Part shown: positions 1-8,539 of the stretch, one piece after another
Numbering within the stretch: position 1 is the first letter of the stretch
How the letters are laid out: the number at the start of each line of letters is the position of its first letter
Origin: Eubacterium sp. MSJ-21
Lineage (GTDB): Bacteria > Bacillota > Clostridia > Lachnospirales > Lachnospiraceae
Reading direction: 5' to 3'
NCBI RefSeq assembly: GCF_018918185.1
Contig: NZ_JAHLPZ010000006.1
Coordinates: forward strand, 124,001-188,000
DNA: 64,000 nt
Program-made: the position numbers and the translations under genes
The notes under the pieces: generated by a model
What the model saw: the letters and a program-made list of their open reading frames with translations, nothing else
Told to the model about the DNA's origin: nothing
Database searches by the model: none

Positions 1-557
1 TCATGAGCCAGAATCGCAATATATTCTCCCTTTACCATCTGCAACGCCCGGTTACTGTTCCCGGAAATCCCAAGATTTTCCTCCATTTTTATATACCGGA
101 TTCGCGGCTCGTTCTCCATATACTGCCGGATAATGCGTTCCGTCTCCAGACTGTATACTTTCTCTAATACTGAAATTTCTCCATCTTCTGACACATGCGC
201 ATCCAATACCGGTAGTTCCCCCTTCGCCTGACTGCCATCGACCATACACAGCTCCCAGTTTGCATATGTCTGATTCAGCACAGATTCCAGCATCGCACGC
301 AAAGAAAGCTCCGGCGTCATGTACACCGGAACTATAATACTGATACAAGGGCAGTATGAAAACACCCGCTCCCGCTGCTTTGCAAGTGCTTCCTCATCCG
401 CCTCTAAAGATTCTTTAAAAAACCGGTCATATGCCAGATCCAGTCCGGTCACCATCGAACGTGCTTTGGAAAGTGCTTCCGGAATCGCAGTGGAACGAAT
501 ATGCTCGAACCCTTTTTTAATTGTATCCGCATTCAGATCAGAAAATCGAAACTTCAT
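1..557 (-). CDS. Family 2 glycosyltransferase, N-terminal part (cut by window edge)
   Basis: Open reading frame running off the left edge: 185 codons are visible. It starts at an ATG (555-557) preceded by a strong GGGGAGG ribosome site. After a ~70-residue helical lead-in comes the first strand of a GT-A fold (ISIIVPVYMTPE), then NQTYANWEL and NLGISGNSNRAL, the usual order in GT2 enzymes that add sugars to envelope polysaccharides. The sequence ends at ILAHD, just where the metal-binding DxD would be expected, so the catalytic part is not visible. It follows the glycosyltransferase at 581-2371 by 23 nt on the same strand and is probably in its operon. The acceptor sugar cannot be told. Confidence 0.85.
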   Translation of the reverse strand, partial: MKFRFSDLNADTIKKGFEHIRSTAIPEALSKARSMVTGLDLAYDRFFKESLEADEEALAKQRERVFSYCPCISIIVPVYMTPELSLRAMLESVLNQTYANWELCMVDGSQAKGELPVLDAHVSEDGEISVLEKVYSLETERIIRQYMENEPRIRYIKMEENLGISGNSNRALQMVKGEYIAILAH

Positions 558-580
558 CGTCACTGCCTCCCCTCGTTCTC

Positions 581-2371
581 CTATTTCCGCACAGAAAAAT
601 CAAACACATCCAATGCCAGATTTTTGTTGTAATATGGATCTCCGGATGTCAGAATATCTGCCCATCGTGACTGGAACAGCTGCATCTCGCTATGAAACCG
701 ATTCTGTTTTTGGAGTGTATCTTCTTTCCCTCTGGATTTTGATTCATAATGATGCAGTTTTGCCTGCGGAACATACACGACCAGTTTTCCAAGCTTTCTT
801 ACTTTCAAGCAGAAATCCACATCATTAAATGCAACCTGAAACTCCGGCTCCAATCCTCCCACTGCATCAAAGGTCTCTCTGGAAATCATCAGACACGCAG
901 CTGTAACTGCACTGTAATCACAGGCAACAGAAGTCCGGAGCTGATAGATTCCAGCCTTCTCATCCATTGCAGAAAATGCATGTCCGGCAATTCCGCCAAT
1001 CCCAACGATCACACCCGCATGCTGGATCGTATCATCCTCAAAATACAACCTGGCTCCGACAATCCCAACATCCTTTCGTTGACAATAACCAAGCATCTGT
1101 GTAATAAAATCCGGAGAAATCAGTTCCGTGTCATTATTCAACAGTAAAATATACTCGCCCTTTGTATGCGAAACACCAAAGTTATTGATTCCGGAATAGT
1201 TAAATTCCTCCTGCCAGTACAACACCTGAATGTGCGGATTTTCCGCGAGTGATTTATAGTATGCAAACGTTTCTTGTTCCACACTGTTATTTTCCACTAT
1301 AACAATCTCATAATTCCGATAGGTTGATCGCTGTTCCAATGCCTCAATACATTTTTTCAGATCACTCACATGATCCTTGTTTGGAATCACGATTGACACA
1401 AGCGGTTCTCCCTGAACCAGATAGCTTACCTGATAATACCCTGGAGCAGCCCCATCTACAACCTCTGCAGCAAGCCCCTGTCGTAACAAATGTGCTTCTA
1501 TGGCACGTTTTCCAGCTTCAAACGCATATCGTTTGGTCTCCGGATCTTCCGCCGTCGATGCTGCATGTGCCCGCCAATGATACAAAATCTTCGGAATATG
1601 GAAAATCCCATCCGCCTGCTCAATGCAGCGGAATATAAAATCATAATCCTGCGCACCATCAAACGCCGGATCCAGCATGCCAACCTGTTCTGCCAGAGTT
1701 CTCTCTGCTACAAACATATGGCAGATATAATTATTACAACGGAGCAGATCAATATTAAAATCCGGTTTAAAATTCGGAGCAAAGAAATAATCTCCGGTTT
1801 CATCCACTTTATCTTCATCGGTATAAATTACCTGTACCCTCTTCGTGTTTAATGCTTCAACACATGCATAGAGTGCATCTGCCTCAAAAAGATCATCGTG
1901 ATCCCCAAATACAATATAATCTCCAGTCGCGAGTGTATACGCCTGATTTGTATTTTCGGCAATTCCAAGTGTTCCTTCTTGCAGTGCCGTATAACGGATC
2001 CGCGTATCCTTTTCCATATATGGCTGTAAGAAATCCTGTAAACGTTTCTCTTTTCTTCCTCCATCGGAAAAGCATAGCTCCCAGTTTTCGTAGGTTTGTG
2101 CCTGTACCGATGCAATCAGTGCACGCAAAAAATCAGGATTACTCTCGTATAGCGGCACTAAAATACTGAATTTAGGCTGATAAGCAAACTTGTGTTCACG
2201 TTGTTGCTGCCTCTCTTTGTCTGTCAGGCGATGCTGATGCATCCATTTATTATAATCCACATGACGTGAACCAAGGTGTAGATATTTTTTTAATTTTGTA
2301 CAGGTGTTACGCAATCCAAATGTTTTTGTGTTTTTTATTACCCGCACCACATCGATATATAAACGACCCAT
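581..2371 (-). CDS. Two-domain family 2 glycosyltransferase
   Basis: A 596-residue protein predicted to build a cell-surface polysaccharide at the cytoplasmic membrane face. Two GT2 domains lie in tandem. Domain 1 (about 65-300) has FSILVPLYESNP, the YENWEL strand and a DHDD metal-binding motif. Domain 2 (about 320-560) has VSIVIPNKDH, YEIVIVENNS and the LLNNDTE motif. Such tandem GT2 proteins are common in rhamnan, teichoic or O-antigen-like clusters, where each domain may add a different residue. No transmembrane span is evident. The start has an AGGAGAAG ribosome site. The gene precedes the partial glycosyltransferase at 1-557. Its upstream region carries tandem hairpin repeats with extended -10 promoter matches. 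The family is sure; donor and acceptor are unknown. Confidence 0.88.
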   Translation of the reverse strand: MGRLYIDVVRVIKNTKTFGLRNTCTKLKKYLHLGSRHVDYNKWMHQHRLTDKERQQQREHKFAYQPKFSILVPLYESNPDFLRALIASVQAQTYENWELCFSDGGRKEKRLQDFLQPYMEKDTRIRYTALQEGTLGIAENTNQAYTLATGDYIVFGDHDDLFEADALYACVEALNTKRVQVIYTDEDKVDETGDYFFAPNFKPDFNIDLLRCNNYICHMFVAERTLAEQVGMLDPAFDGAQDYDFIFRCIEQADGIFHIPKILYHWRAHAASTAEDPETKRYAFEAGKRAIEAHLLRQGLAAEVVDGAAPGYYQVSYLVQGEPLVSIVIPNKDHVSDLKKCIEALEQRSTYRNYEIVIVENNSVEQETFAYYKSLAENPHIQVLYWQEEFNYSGINNFGVSHTKGEYILLLNNDTELISPDFITQMLGYCQRKDVGIVGARLYFEDDTIQHAGVIVGIGGIAGHAFSAMDEKAGIYQLRTSVACDYSAVTAACLMISRETFDAVGGLEPEFQVAFNDVDFCLKVRKLGKLVVYVPQAKLHHYESKSRGKEDTLQKQNRFHSEMQLFQSRWADILTSGDPYYNKNLALDVFDFSVRK

Positions 2372-2418
2372 CTTCAGCTTCTCCTGCTAATTTCTATTAT
2401 TTTTCAACAAATCATTAT

Positions 2419-2536
2419 GTCACCACGCGTCAGCGTGATAACCTTCGCACGCATCAGTGTGCTTCATTATATCATATGTCACCACGCGCTAGCGTGATGA
2501 CCTGCGCACGCATCAGCGTGCTTCATTATATCATAC
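2419..2536. repeat. Two tandem 59-bp units, four small palindromes
   Basis: Units 2419-2477 and 2478-2536 are near-identical. Each contains two related stem-loops (CACGC-N4-GCGTG and GCACGC-ATCA-GCGTGC types), giving four alike hairpins in 118 bp. Read on the minus strand, each unit also carries TGATATAAT, an extended -10 promoter match, followed directly by the hairpin and pointing into the glycosyltransferase at 581-2371. The array could be a REP-like intergenic repeat, a duplicated promoter with a structured leader, or a protein-binding array. Confidence 0.7.
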
Positions 2537-2571
2537 CCAACTGGAAAATCACACGAAAAAGCAAGAATTAG

Positions 2572-2601
2572 TTGTATTTTCCAGTTTATTTCATGTATAA
2601 T
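2572..2601 (+). promoter_or_regulatory. Sigma-A promoter for a candidate sRNA
   Basis: -35 TTGTAT (2572-2577), 18-bp spacer, consensus -10 TATAAT (2596-2601). It faces right, opposite to both neighbouring genes, so it serves no annotated protein gene. Predicted start of transcription is about 2608. Confidence 0.65.
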
Positions 2602-2607
2602 AGACTC

Positions 2608-2716
2608 GTTATAAGGTTTACCATTACGAATACCATTCTTATATTAATCTTTCAGTAATTAACCATATACCTTATAACGCACGAAGAGGAACCGGCCCAT
2701 CCAGTTCCTCTTTTTT
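2608..2716 (+). ncRNA. Candidate orphan small RNA, ~109 nt
   Basis: Between two minus-strand genes lies a self-contained plus-strand unit: promoter, structured body, terminator. The body opens at once with TTATAAGGT (2609-2617), which pairs perfectly with ACCTTATAA (2669-2677) and closes a ~50-nt AU-rich loop. A terminator follows: GAGGAACCGG (2686-2695), loop CCCAT, CCAGTTCCTC (2701-2710), then six T. The stem has one C-A mismatch. No open frame of any length fits. It matches no RNA family I recognise. The 3' hairpin lies 12 bp from the trkH stop codon; a long trkH message would be antisense to it. Confidence 0.6.
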
Positions 2717-2728
2717 ATAGTTTCCAAA

Positions 2729-4177
2729 TTATGCTCTTCTTCGCTTCCAGACAGCCGGGCAGAACAACAGCATCATCGGGAAAATCTCCAGTCTGCCTGC
2801 CAGCATATCGAACATCAGAATATATTTCGTAAAATCCGTAAAATGTCCGAAATTCGCCATCGGTCCAACCAGAGAAAGCCCCGGACCGATATTGTTAAAC
2901 GTCGCTGCTACTGCCGCGAAGTTCGTGACCAGATCTTTGTTCTCAATCGACACAAGCAGTACGGATACCGCGAAAATAACCATATATGTCATAAAATAGA
3001 CATTTGTCGCCCGCAGCGTCTCATGCTCGAGTGGTTTTCCCTCGATTTTGATCTTCTTCACGGAACGCGGATGCAGATAAGAAATAATTTCTTTTATAAA
3101 TGACTTGCATGCAATAATAAACCGTGAGACTTTGATACCGCCGCCCGTGCTTCCGGCGCAGGCACCGATAAACATCAAAAGCACAAGGATTGTCCTCGAA
3201 GTCTCCGGCCATAGATTGAAATCCGCACTTGCAAATCCCGTTGTCGTGATAATACTTGCTACCTGGAAGAACGCTTGCCGGATGCCTTCCGCCGGCGCAT
3301 ACAATGCAAAATGCCGCAGATTAATAAAGATAAACACTGCCGCTGCAATCACGATGATAAAATAAATCCGCACCTCTTCAAACTTCAGCGCATCCCGCAG
3401 CTTTCCTGTGAGAATCAGGAAATAAAATCCGAAATTCACACCGAACAGCAGCATGAAAATCGTAACGACCCACTGATTATACGGGCTGACACTGACGAAT
3501 CCGTCATTCCAGATTGCAAAACCTCCGGTTCCGGCGGTACCGAACGACGTTGTCAGTGCTTCAAACAGATTCATTCCTCCAAAGAGTAGAAAAATTACCT
3601 CTATCATGGTCAGGGTAAAATAAATAATATACAGATATTTGGCTGTCTGGCGCACCTTCGGAACCAGCTTTCCAACCGAAGGTCCCGGGCTTTCCGCCTT
3701 CATCAGGTTCATGTGGCTGCCTCCCGCCATCGGCACGATGGCAAGCAAAAATACAAGAACGCCCATGCCCCCGATCCAGTGGCTGAAGCTTCGCCAGAAT
3801 AAGCTGCCCTTCGTCAGTCCTTCCACATCCGATACAACTGTCGCACCCGTTGTTGTAAATCCCGATATCATCTCGAACAGCGCATCTGCAAAATGCGGAA
3901 TATCTCCATTGATCACAAACGGCAGACATCCGATCACAGACATCAAAATCCATGAAAGTGCGACTGTCACGAAGCCTTCCCGCAGATAAAACCGCATATT
4001 CTTCGGTTTCCGCAGGATGATTATCGAACCTACAACTGCACTTCCGAGTGCCACCCACAAAAAAGCAAATCCACCTTTCTCTCCATAGATTGCAGACACA
4101 ATCCCCGGGAGAGTCAGAAATGCTGCCTCGATTTCCATGATCCAGCCTAATATATAAATAACTACAGAGTAATTCAT
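2729..4177 (-). CDS. trkH: Trk/Ktr-type potassium uptake channel subunit
   Basis: A 482-residue integral membrane protein of the TrkH/TrkG/KtrB family, which imports potassium with the regulatory subunit TrkA. Multiple hydrophobic spans are visible with the four selectivity-filter-like loops of the family, for example GFTTTGATV, FGTAGTGGFA, TTTGFAS and the last loop around NNIGPGLSLVG; GACAGSTGGG precedes the span before the last loop. The length is usual. The start has a GGGAG ribosome site. It lies 31 nt downstream of trkA on the same strand, so the two are surely co-transcribed. No terminator with a proper U-tract follows on the minus strand. Confidence 0.95.
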   Translation of the reverse strand: MNYSVVIYILGWIMEIEAAFLTLPGIVSAIYGEKGGFAFLWVALGSAVVGSIIILRKPKNMRFYLREGFVTVALSWILMSVIGCLPFVINGDIPHFADALFEMISGFTTTGATVVSDVEGLTKGSLFWRSFSHWIGGMGVLVFLLAIVPMAGGSHMNLMKAESPGPSVGKLVPKVRQTAKYLYIIYFTLTMIEVIFLLFGGMNLFEALTTSFGTAGTGGFAIWNDGFVSVSPYNQWVVTIFMLLFGVNFGFYFLILTGKLRDALKFEEVRIYFIIVIAAAVFIFINLRHFALYAPAEGIRQAFFQVASIITTTGFASADFNLWPETSRTILVLLMFIGACAGSTGGGIKVSRFIIACKSFIKEIISYLHPRSVKKIKIEGKPLEHETLRATNVYFMTYMVIFAVSVLLVSIENKDLVTNFAAVAATFNNIGPGLSLVGPMANFGHFTDFTKYILMFDMLAGRLEIFPMMLLFCPAVWKRRRA

Positions 4178-4208
4178 AATTTATCTCCCACCAAATATAT
4201 GCCTACTG

Positions 4209-5600
4209 TCATTTCAAAATATCACTGACATCGGTAAATCCTGTGTGTGTTGTAACAACTACCACATAATCACCCTCACAGATAACATCCTGACCACGTG
4301 GAATAATGACTTTTCCATTTCGGTTCAGACAGGCAAGCAGAAGGTTATCCTTCAACTTCAACTCCATGATCGGTTTTCCGATTACCGGAGAATCCTTCTC
4401 AACCTTAAACTCCAGTGCCTCCGCCCGGTTATCAAAGATATGATACAGTGTCTCAATATTACTTCCGACCGAATTCTGCATCGCGCGGATATACGCCAGA
4501 ATCTTCTCTGCTGTAATATAACGTGGATATACAATACTTCCGATGTCCAGACTATCGAGCACATCGCTGAAAGTGCTCCGGTTGATCTTCGTGATCACCT
4601 TCGTGTCAGAGCATTTTCTGGCAAATAACGTAAGCAGGATATTCTCCTCGTCGAGTCCGGTCAGTGGCACAAAGGATTCCGTACTCTCGATGCCCTCCTC
4701 GCGGAGCAGGTCTTCGTCTGAACCATCACCATGCAAGATCAGTGCCTTCGGAAGTAACACGCTCAGCTCCTCGCACCGTTTCTCATCCAACTCCAGAATC
4801 TTGACCTCCACACCGGTCGAAATCAGCTGTTTTCCAAGATAATACGAGGTTTTTCCTCCTCCAATGATCATGCAGTTTTTGACCTTATGTGTATCAACAC
4901 CGATCTTCTTGAAGAAATCCATACTGTTTGTCGGTGTCGCAAGAAATGTTACAGCATCCCCACCGCGCATGATGAAAGAACCATCCGGGATAATCAGGTT
5001 ACCATCCCGCTCGACACCACAGACAAGCATATCACAGTTTAACTCATGCATCGCTGAAATCGGTTTATCATGAAGCAGATTTTCCTTCGGAATCTTGAAC
5101 TTCACAAGCTCCGCATGCCCGCGCGCGAAGGAGTTGATCTCGAGAGCTGACGGCAGACGCAGCAGACGTGCGATCTCGCGTGCAGTCTCTAACTCCGGAT
5201 TAATGATCAGCGAAAGTCCAAGCTGATTCCGAAGATATGAAAGCTCCATACTGTAATCCGGGTTCCTGACACGTGCGATGGTCGCACAATCACCGACCTT
5301 TTTCGCGATCGTACAGCTGAGCAGATTTAACTCATCACTTTCCGTCACGGCAATCAGAACATCCGCATCCTGAATACCCGCCTCAATCTGGATGCTGTAG
5401 CTCGCACCATTTCCGGTAAAGCCCATAACATCGTAGTCTTCCGTAATCCGCTGAATCACCTCATTCTTCTGATCAATGACGGTAATATCATGGGATTCCT
5501 TGCTTAACTTCTCCGCCAGCGTGCTTCCAACTTTTCCGCATCCAACGATAATAATATTTAAACCCTGTTCTTTTTTCTGCGTTTTCTTTGAAGATTTCAT
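4209..5600 (-). CDS. trkA: Potassium uptake regulatory subunit, two RCK modules
   Basis: A 463-residue cytoplasmic protein that gates the TrkH channel in response to nucleotides (NAD/NADH or ATP/ADP in characterised relatives). Two tandem TrkA modules are visible. The first Rossmann motif is IIIVGCGKVGSTLAE near residue 15, with the acidic strand end ITVIDQ; the second is CMIIGGGKTSYYLGK near 243. Each is followed by a TrkA-C domain; the last ends near the C-terminus (KDNLLLACLNRNGK). The full two-module length matches bacterial TrkA. It is first in a trkA-trkH operon; the start is ATG with AAAGGAT upstream. A short N-terminal lysine-rich lead (SSKKTQKKEQ) precedes the first strand. Confidence 0.95.
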   Translation of the reverse strand: MKSSKKTQKKEQGLNIIIVGCGKVGSTLAEKLSKESHDITVIDQKNEVIQRITEDYDVMGFTGNGASYSIQIEAGIQDADVLIAVTESDELNLLSCTIAKKVGDCATIARVRNPDYSMELSYLRNQLGLSLIINPELETAREIARLLRLPSALEINSFARGHAELVKFKIPKENLLHDKPISAMHELNCDMLVCGVERDGNLIIPDGSFIMRGGDAVTFLATPTNSMDFFKKIGVDTHKVKNCMIIGGGKTSYYLGKQLISTGVEVKILELDEKRCEELSVLLPKALILHGDGSDEDLLREEGIESTESFVPLTGLDEENILLTLFARKCSDTKVITKINRSTFSDVLDSLDIGSIVYPRYITAEKILAYIRAMQNSVGSNIETLYHIFDNRAEALEFKVEKDSPVIGKPIMELKLKDNLLLACLNRNGKVIIPRGQDVICEGDYVVVVTTHTGFTDVSDILK

Positions 5601-5660
5601 ATCCTTTATTTTACACTCCCCGTATGTTCACAATTCTTTATTGACACTAAAATTGACATT

Positions 5661-6932
5661 TTATTGTACCATATTTACAGTGTTACTACAAGGGAATGTC
5701 ACGCGGAACCGCGTTCCAAAATCCGGTCTGGTCAACACGTCAATCTGTCCATCATGTGCATCCACGATCCATTTCGCAATGGATAATCCAAGTCCCGATC
5801 CACCTGTCTCACTGTTGCGTGCCTCATCCGAACGATAGAACCGTTCGAAGATATGCACGACCTCGGATGCCTGCATGCCGATGCCCTCATCCTGCACCTG
5901 ATAATAGACACCCTGCTCTGACCGCCCGACTGTAAAATGAATCGGATCGCCCCTATCCGAATACTTTGCCGCATTCTGCACAAAAATGCGGATCGACTGC
6001 TTCAGCATGGCAACATCGCCGCGCACCATACAGCCCGGGCAGGCAGAAAATTCATACGGATGCTTCTCATCGATCATCATCGATTCCTCGTACACCTCCT
6101 GCACAAGGTCATTTAAGTCCACTTCGACCGGCTTCAATGTATTGCGTCCACTGTCGCCGCGCGCTAAGAACAGAAGCTGTTCAATCAGGTCCTTCATGTG
6201 GTCAGATTCATTCTTGAGCGCTTCAATCGACTCATTTAGCACTGCTTCATCTTCCTTGCCCCAGCGGTCGAGCATGTTTACATAGCCCTGAATCACGGAG
6301 ATCGGCGTTCGCAGCTCATGCGATGCATCCGACACGAACCGTGCCTGCTGCCGCTTGCTCTCCTGCATCCGTGCGAGCAGATTATTCAGCGCCACTTCAA
6401 TGCTCTGCAAATCCTTATCCCCGGTCGATATCCGTATATCATTCGCATCGACGGAAACATTCGAGATTGCCTGTTCCAGATGCTCCAGATTTACCTCGTC
6501 ACCGCTCATATTTGAGAGTGCCTCCGCGCGCACAGCGAGATCATTCAGCGGACGCAGCTTCCTTCTGATATTCCGTATGCCAAAGCACGCAGAAATGAGC
6601 ATCATAAGTTCCACCGCGCCAACCACAATGAGCGGTATAGCCGCATAATCCAGAACCTCATGCACCAAAAAATTGTCCGTGTTCTTACCGACCTGTGTGG
6701 TCATCGCCCATGTGGCATATGAATCACCCGACCATGTAATATGCACCGGCTTTGCCCCGGACATCCAGTCTGCATCTGTCGTATCAAGCCGCCATACCAG
6801 CACCGCCACGAACAACATTCCGAGTATCACGATATCGAGTCCCAGCAACGCAAAAAAGCGCCGGAACCAGTATCCGACATGAATCTTCCGGGCGATAGAG
6901 GTTGTCTTCCGATTTGTCCGTTCTTCTCTCAT
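5661..6932 (-). CDS. Membrane sensor histidine kinase (HisKA class)
   Basis: A 423-residue sensor kinase, partner of the response regulator that ends 10 nt before it. Two membrane spans (about 30-52 and 102-125) bracket a short extracellular loop. A HAMP-like linker leads to the HisKA H-box SDASHELRTPISVIQGY (phospho-acceptor His), followed by an N-box (QNAAKY), a G1 box (VQDEGIGM) and a G2 box (GGSGLGLSIAK). The upstream start at 6968 lacks a ribosome site; ATG 6932 has AGGAG at the right distance, so it was chosen. The loop between the spans holds several Trp and is not a known sensor. It lies directly upstream of trkA (stop at 5661, trkA start at 5600), so read-through from the two-component operon is possible, but the stimulus is unknown. 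Confidence 0.93.
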   Translation of the reverse strand: MREERTNRKTTSIARKIHVGYWFRRFFALLGLDIVILGMLFVAVLVWRLDTTDADWMSGAKPVHITWSGDSYATWAMTTQVGKNTDNFLVHEVLDYAAIPLIVVGAVELMMLISACFGIRNIRRKLRPLNDLAVRAEALSNMSGDEVNLEHLEQAISNVSVDANDIRISTGDKDLQSIEVALNNLLARMQESKRQQARFVSDASHELRTPISVIQGYVNMLDRWGKEDEAVLNESIEALKNESDHMKDLIEQLLFLARGDSGRNTLKPVEVDLNDLVQEVYEESMMIDEKHPYEFSACPGCMVRGDVAMLKQSIRIFVQNAAKYSDRGDPIHFTVGRSEQGVYYQVQDEGIGMQASEVVHIFERFYRSDEARNSETGGSGLGLSIAKWIVDAHDGQIDVLTRPDFGTRFRVTFPCSNTVNMVQ

Positions 6933-6942
6933 CCAATCACTC

Positions 6943-7623
6943 CTATGACTCCTTGATGCAATATCCAACGCCCCGAACCGTCTGGATCAGCTTGATTCCA
7001 AAATGATCGTCAATCTTCGTCCGCAGATACCGCACATACACATCAATGATATTTGTCTCGCCGACATAATCATACCCACAGACCTCATTTAGAAGCTTCT
7101 CCCGGGTAAGTACAATATTCTTGTTCCGCATCAATGTGTGCAGGAGTTCAAATTCACGGTTCGTAAGCTCCACATTTTCTCCCTGCACCGTTACCTCATG
7201 CCGATCTTCATCCAGGCAGACACCCAGCACTTCCAGCTTATGCGTCGGTGCATCCTCTATGCGCGTATGCTTCTTTAATGCGACACGGATACGCGCCAGC
7301 AGTTCCTCGATGGCAAACGGCTTCGTAATATAATCATCCGCGCCGGCGTCCAGTCCCGATACTTTGTCCATCACAGCATCACGTGCCGTGAGCATGATGA
7401 CCGGCGTATCTTTCTCCTGCCGGAGTCTCCGCAGCACTTCCATGCCATTTAATCCCGGCAGCATCACATCAAGCAAAATCAAGTCAAACGAACCGGAGAG
7501 GGCTTTATCCAACCCCTCTCTGCCATCTGCTGCCTTCTCGACTTCATTTCCTTCATGTTTTAATTCCAGTTCGACAAAACGGGCGATGCCCGCTTCATCT
7601 TCAATAATCAAAATCTTGCTCAT
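6943..7623 (-). CDS. OmpR-family response regulator
   Basis: A 226-residue two-component regulator. The receiver domain starts ILIIEDEAGIARF and has the phospho-acceptor in LILLDVMLPG, the switch threonine in VIMLTARD and the lysine in YITKPF. A C-terminal winged helix follows (LTNREFELLHTLMRN, then DVYVRYLRTKID and VRGVGYCIKE), as in PhoB/OmpR DNA-binding proteins. An open frame extends to 7782, but the ATG at 7623 has an AGGAG site and begins exactly at the conserved domain. It is co-transcribed with the kinase at 5661-6932. The 5' leader contains a long palindrome (7638-7856). Target genes are not shown by the sequence. Confidence 0.95.
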   Translation of the reverse strand: MSKILIIEDEAGIARFVELELKHEGNEVEKAADGREGLDKALSGSFDLILLDVMLPGLNGMEVLRRLRQEKDTPVIMLTARDAVMDKVSGLDAGADDYITKPFAIEELLARIRVALKKHTRIEDAPTHKLEVLGVCLDEDRHEVTVQGENVELTNREFELLHTLMRNKNIVLTREKLLNEVCGYDYVGETNIIDVYVRYLRTKIDDHFGIKLIQTVRGVGYCIKES

Positions 7624-7637
7624 ATCGTCTCCTACTA

Positions 7638-7856
7638 CCGCGAAAAAACGACAAATTATATATATTCCACGAGATAGACAGAGTACGCAATTACATGCAG
7701 ACTCGCTCTCGCTCACTTCCACATGTAGCGGTACTAAACTCATTGCACCAGTTAACTGGCACAATTCGTTAAGTACCGACATGTTCCAATGGTCTGCATT
7801 AAAATTGGTACTCTGTCCATCTCTTCATAGAACTACCTGTTGTCGTTTTTCCGCCA
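7638..7856. repeat. ~220-bp imperfect palindrome, MITE-like
   Basis: The two halves are imperfect reverse complements centred on CCAGTTAACTGG (7748-7759). Matching blocks, from the ends inward, include CGAAAAAACGACAA (7641-7654) with TTGTCGTTTTTCCG (7840-7853), GAGATAGACAGAGTAC with GTACTCTGTCCATCTC, and ATGCAGAC with GTCTGCAT. RNA from either strand would fold into one long hairpin. It sits between the response regulator start and the next gene, so it is in the leader or promoter region of the two-component operon. It has no coding potential. It may be a miniature inverted-repeat element or a cis-regulatory hairpin. Confidence 0.7.
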
Positions 7857-7890
7857 CTACATAATTTTCCTATCTTTATGTTTCAGATTT

Positions 7891-8424
7891 TTATTTCTTG
7901 ATGTCTTCTTTCACTCCTGCGCAGGCATCGGATGCCTTGTCGCAGGCGTTGTTGATGTCCTGTACTGCTTTCGCGTCACCTTCAAAATGGTAACGGCAGT
8001 CGCAGAAAAGTCCTATGATTAAAAGTGGTACCGAGATCCAGAACGCAAAGATCAAAAGCAGTATGAATACGATGATCGGCATCCGCATAAACCGTTCACC
8101 TTTACGTTCAATGATAAAATTCTTCTCGCAGCCTTTCTTGATGATGCTTCCGACCCACGCGAAAAACTCGTCCATATGTTCACCAAAGGTTTTCTTCTTG
8201 CAGGACTGCTCATAGGCTGCCTGTGCCTGTGCCAGCTCGTTCGATGTCTCCTGTGGAGTCGTTGTATAGGTTCCAACCTCCGGAGCCTTAATCTTTCCTA
8301 GCTTCTCTAAATACACGATTGCATCGAGCAGATCATAATTACACGCTTCCAGTGCTCCCTTGGCATCCTCATAGCTGACACCTGTTTTCTCTCTGATTTT
8401 TTCTACCTTTTCTAACTGATCCAT
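7891..8424 (-). CDS. Small membrane protein, UBA/TS-N domain plus DUF4342-like
   Basis: A 177-residue protein. The N-terminal ~45 residues (VEKIREKTGVSYEDAKGALEA, cited here only in part as TGVSYEDAKGAL) look like the UBA/TS-N helical domain of elongation factor Ts. A linker follows, then an amphipathic stretch, a strongly hydrophobic membrane segment (about 116-142) and a charged tail with several Cys. DUF4342-type proteins have this arrangement; their role is not known. A GGAGG ribosome site precedes the ATG. No operon partner is close: the next upstream gene ends 115 bp away, and downstream lies the palindrome at 7638-7856. Function is not assigned. Confidence 0.75.
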   Translation of the reverse strand: MDQLEKVEKIREKTGVSYEDAKGALEACNYDLLDAIVYLEKLGKIKAPEVGTYTTTPQETSNELAQAQAAYEQSCKKKTFGEHMDEFFAWVGSIIKKGCEKNFIIERKGERFMRMPIIVFILLLIFAFWISVPLLIIGLFCDCRYHFEGDAKAVQDINNACDKASDACAGVKEDIKK

Positions 8425-8539
8425 CTCTGATATCCTCCATTTTCCAAAACAGCTGTTTTATGATTTGTTCTTTGCTGTTCTTGATTGTGTCCTTATCTTA
8501 CGGCGCCAAAATTAATCTATAAGGTAGGAAAGATTAAAA

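Noticed and set aside
52-348. 98-codon minus-strand ORF
   Set aside because: Out of frame with the clear GT2 frame at 1-557, which has family motifs and a ribosome site.
2684-2716. Terminator of trkH
   Set aside because: The T-run lies on the plus strand; the minus strand has no U-tract after the hairpin, so it fits the opposite-strand sRNA.
5601-5660. c-di-AMP riboswitch before trkA
   Set aside because: Only 60 bp are available and no ydaO/kimA-type motifs are present.
7624-7782. N-terminal extension of the response regulator
   Set aside because: It is read through the palindrome and precedes the conserved domain; ATG 7623 has the ribosome site.
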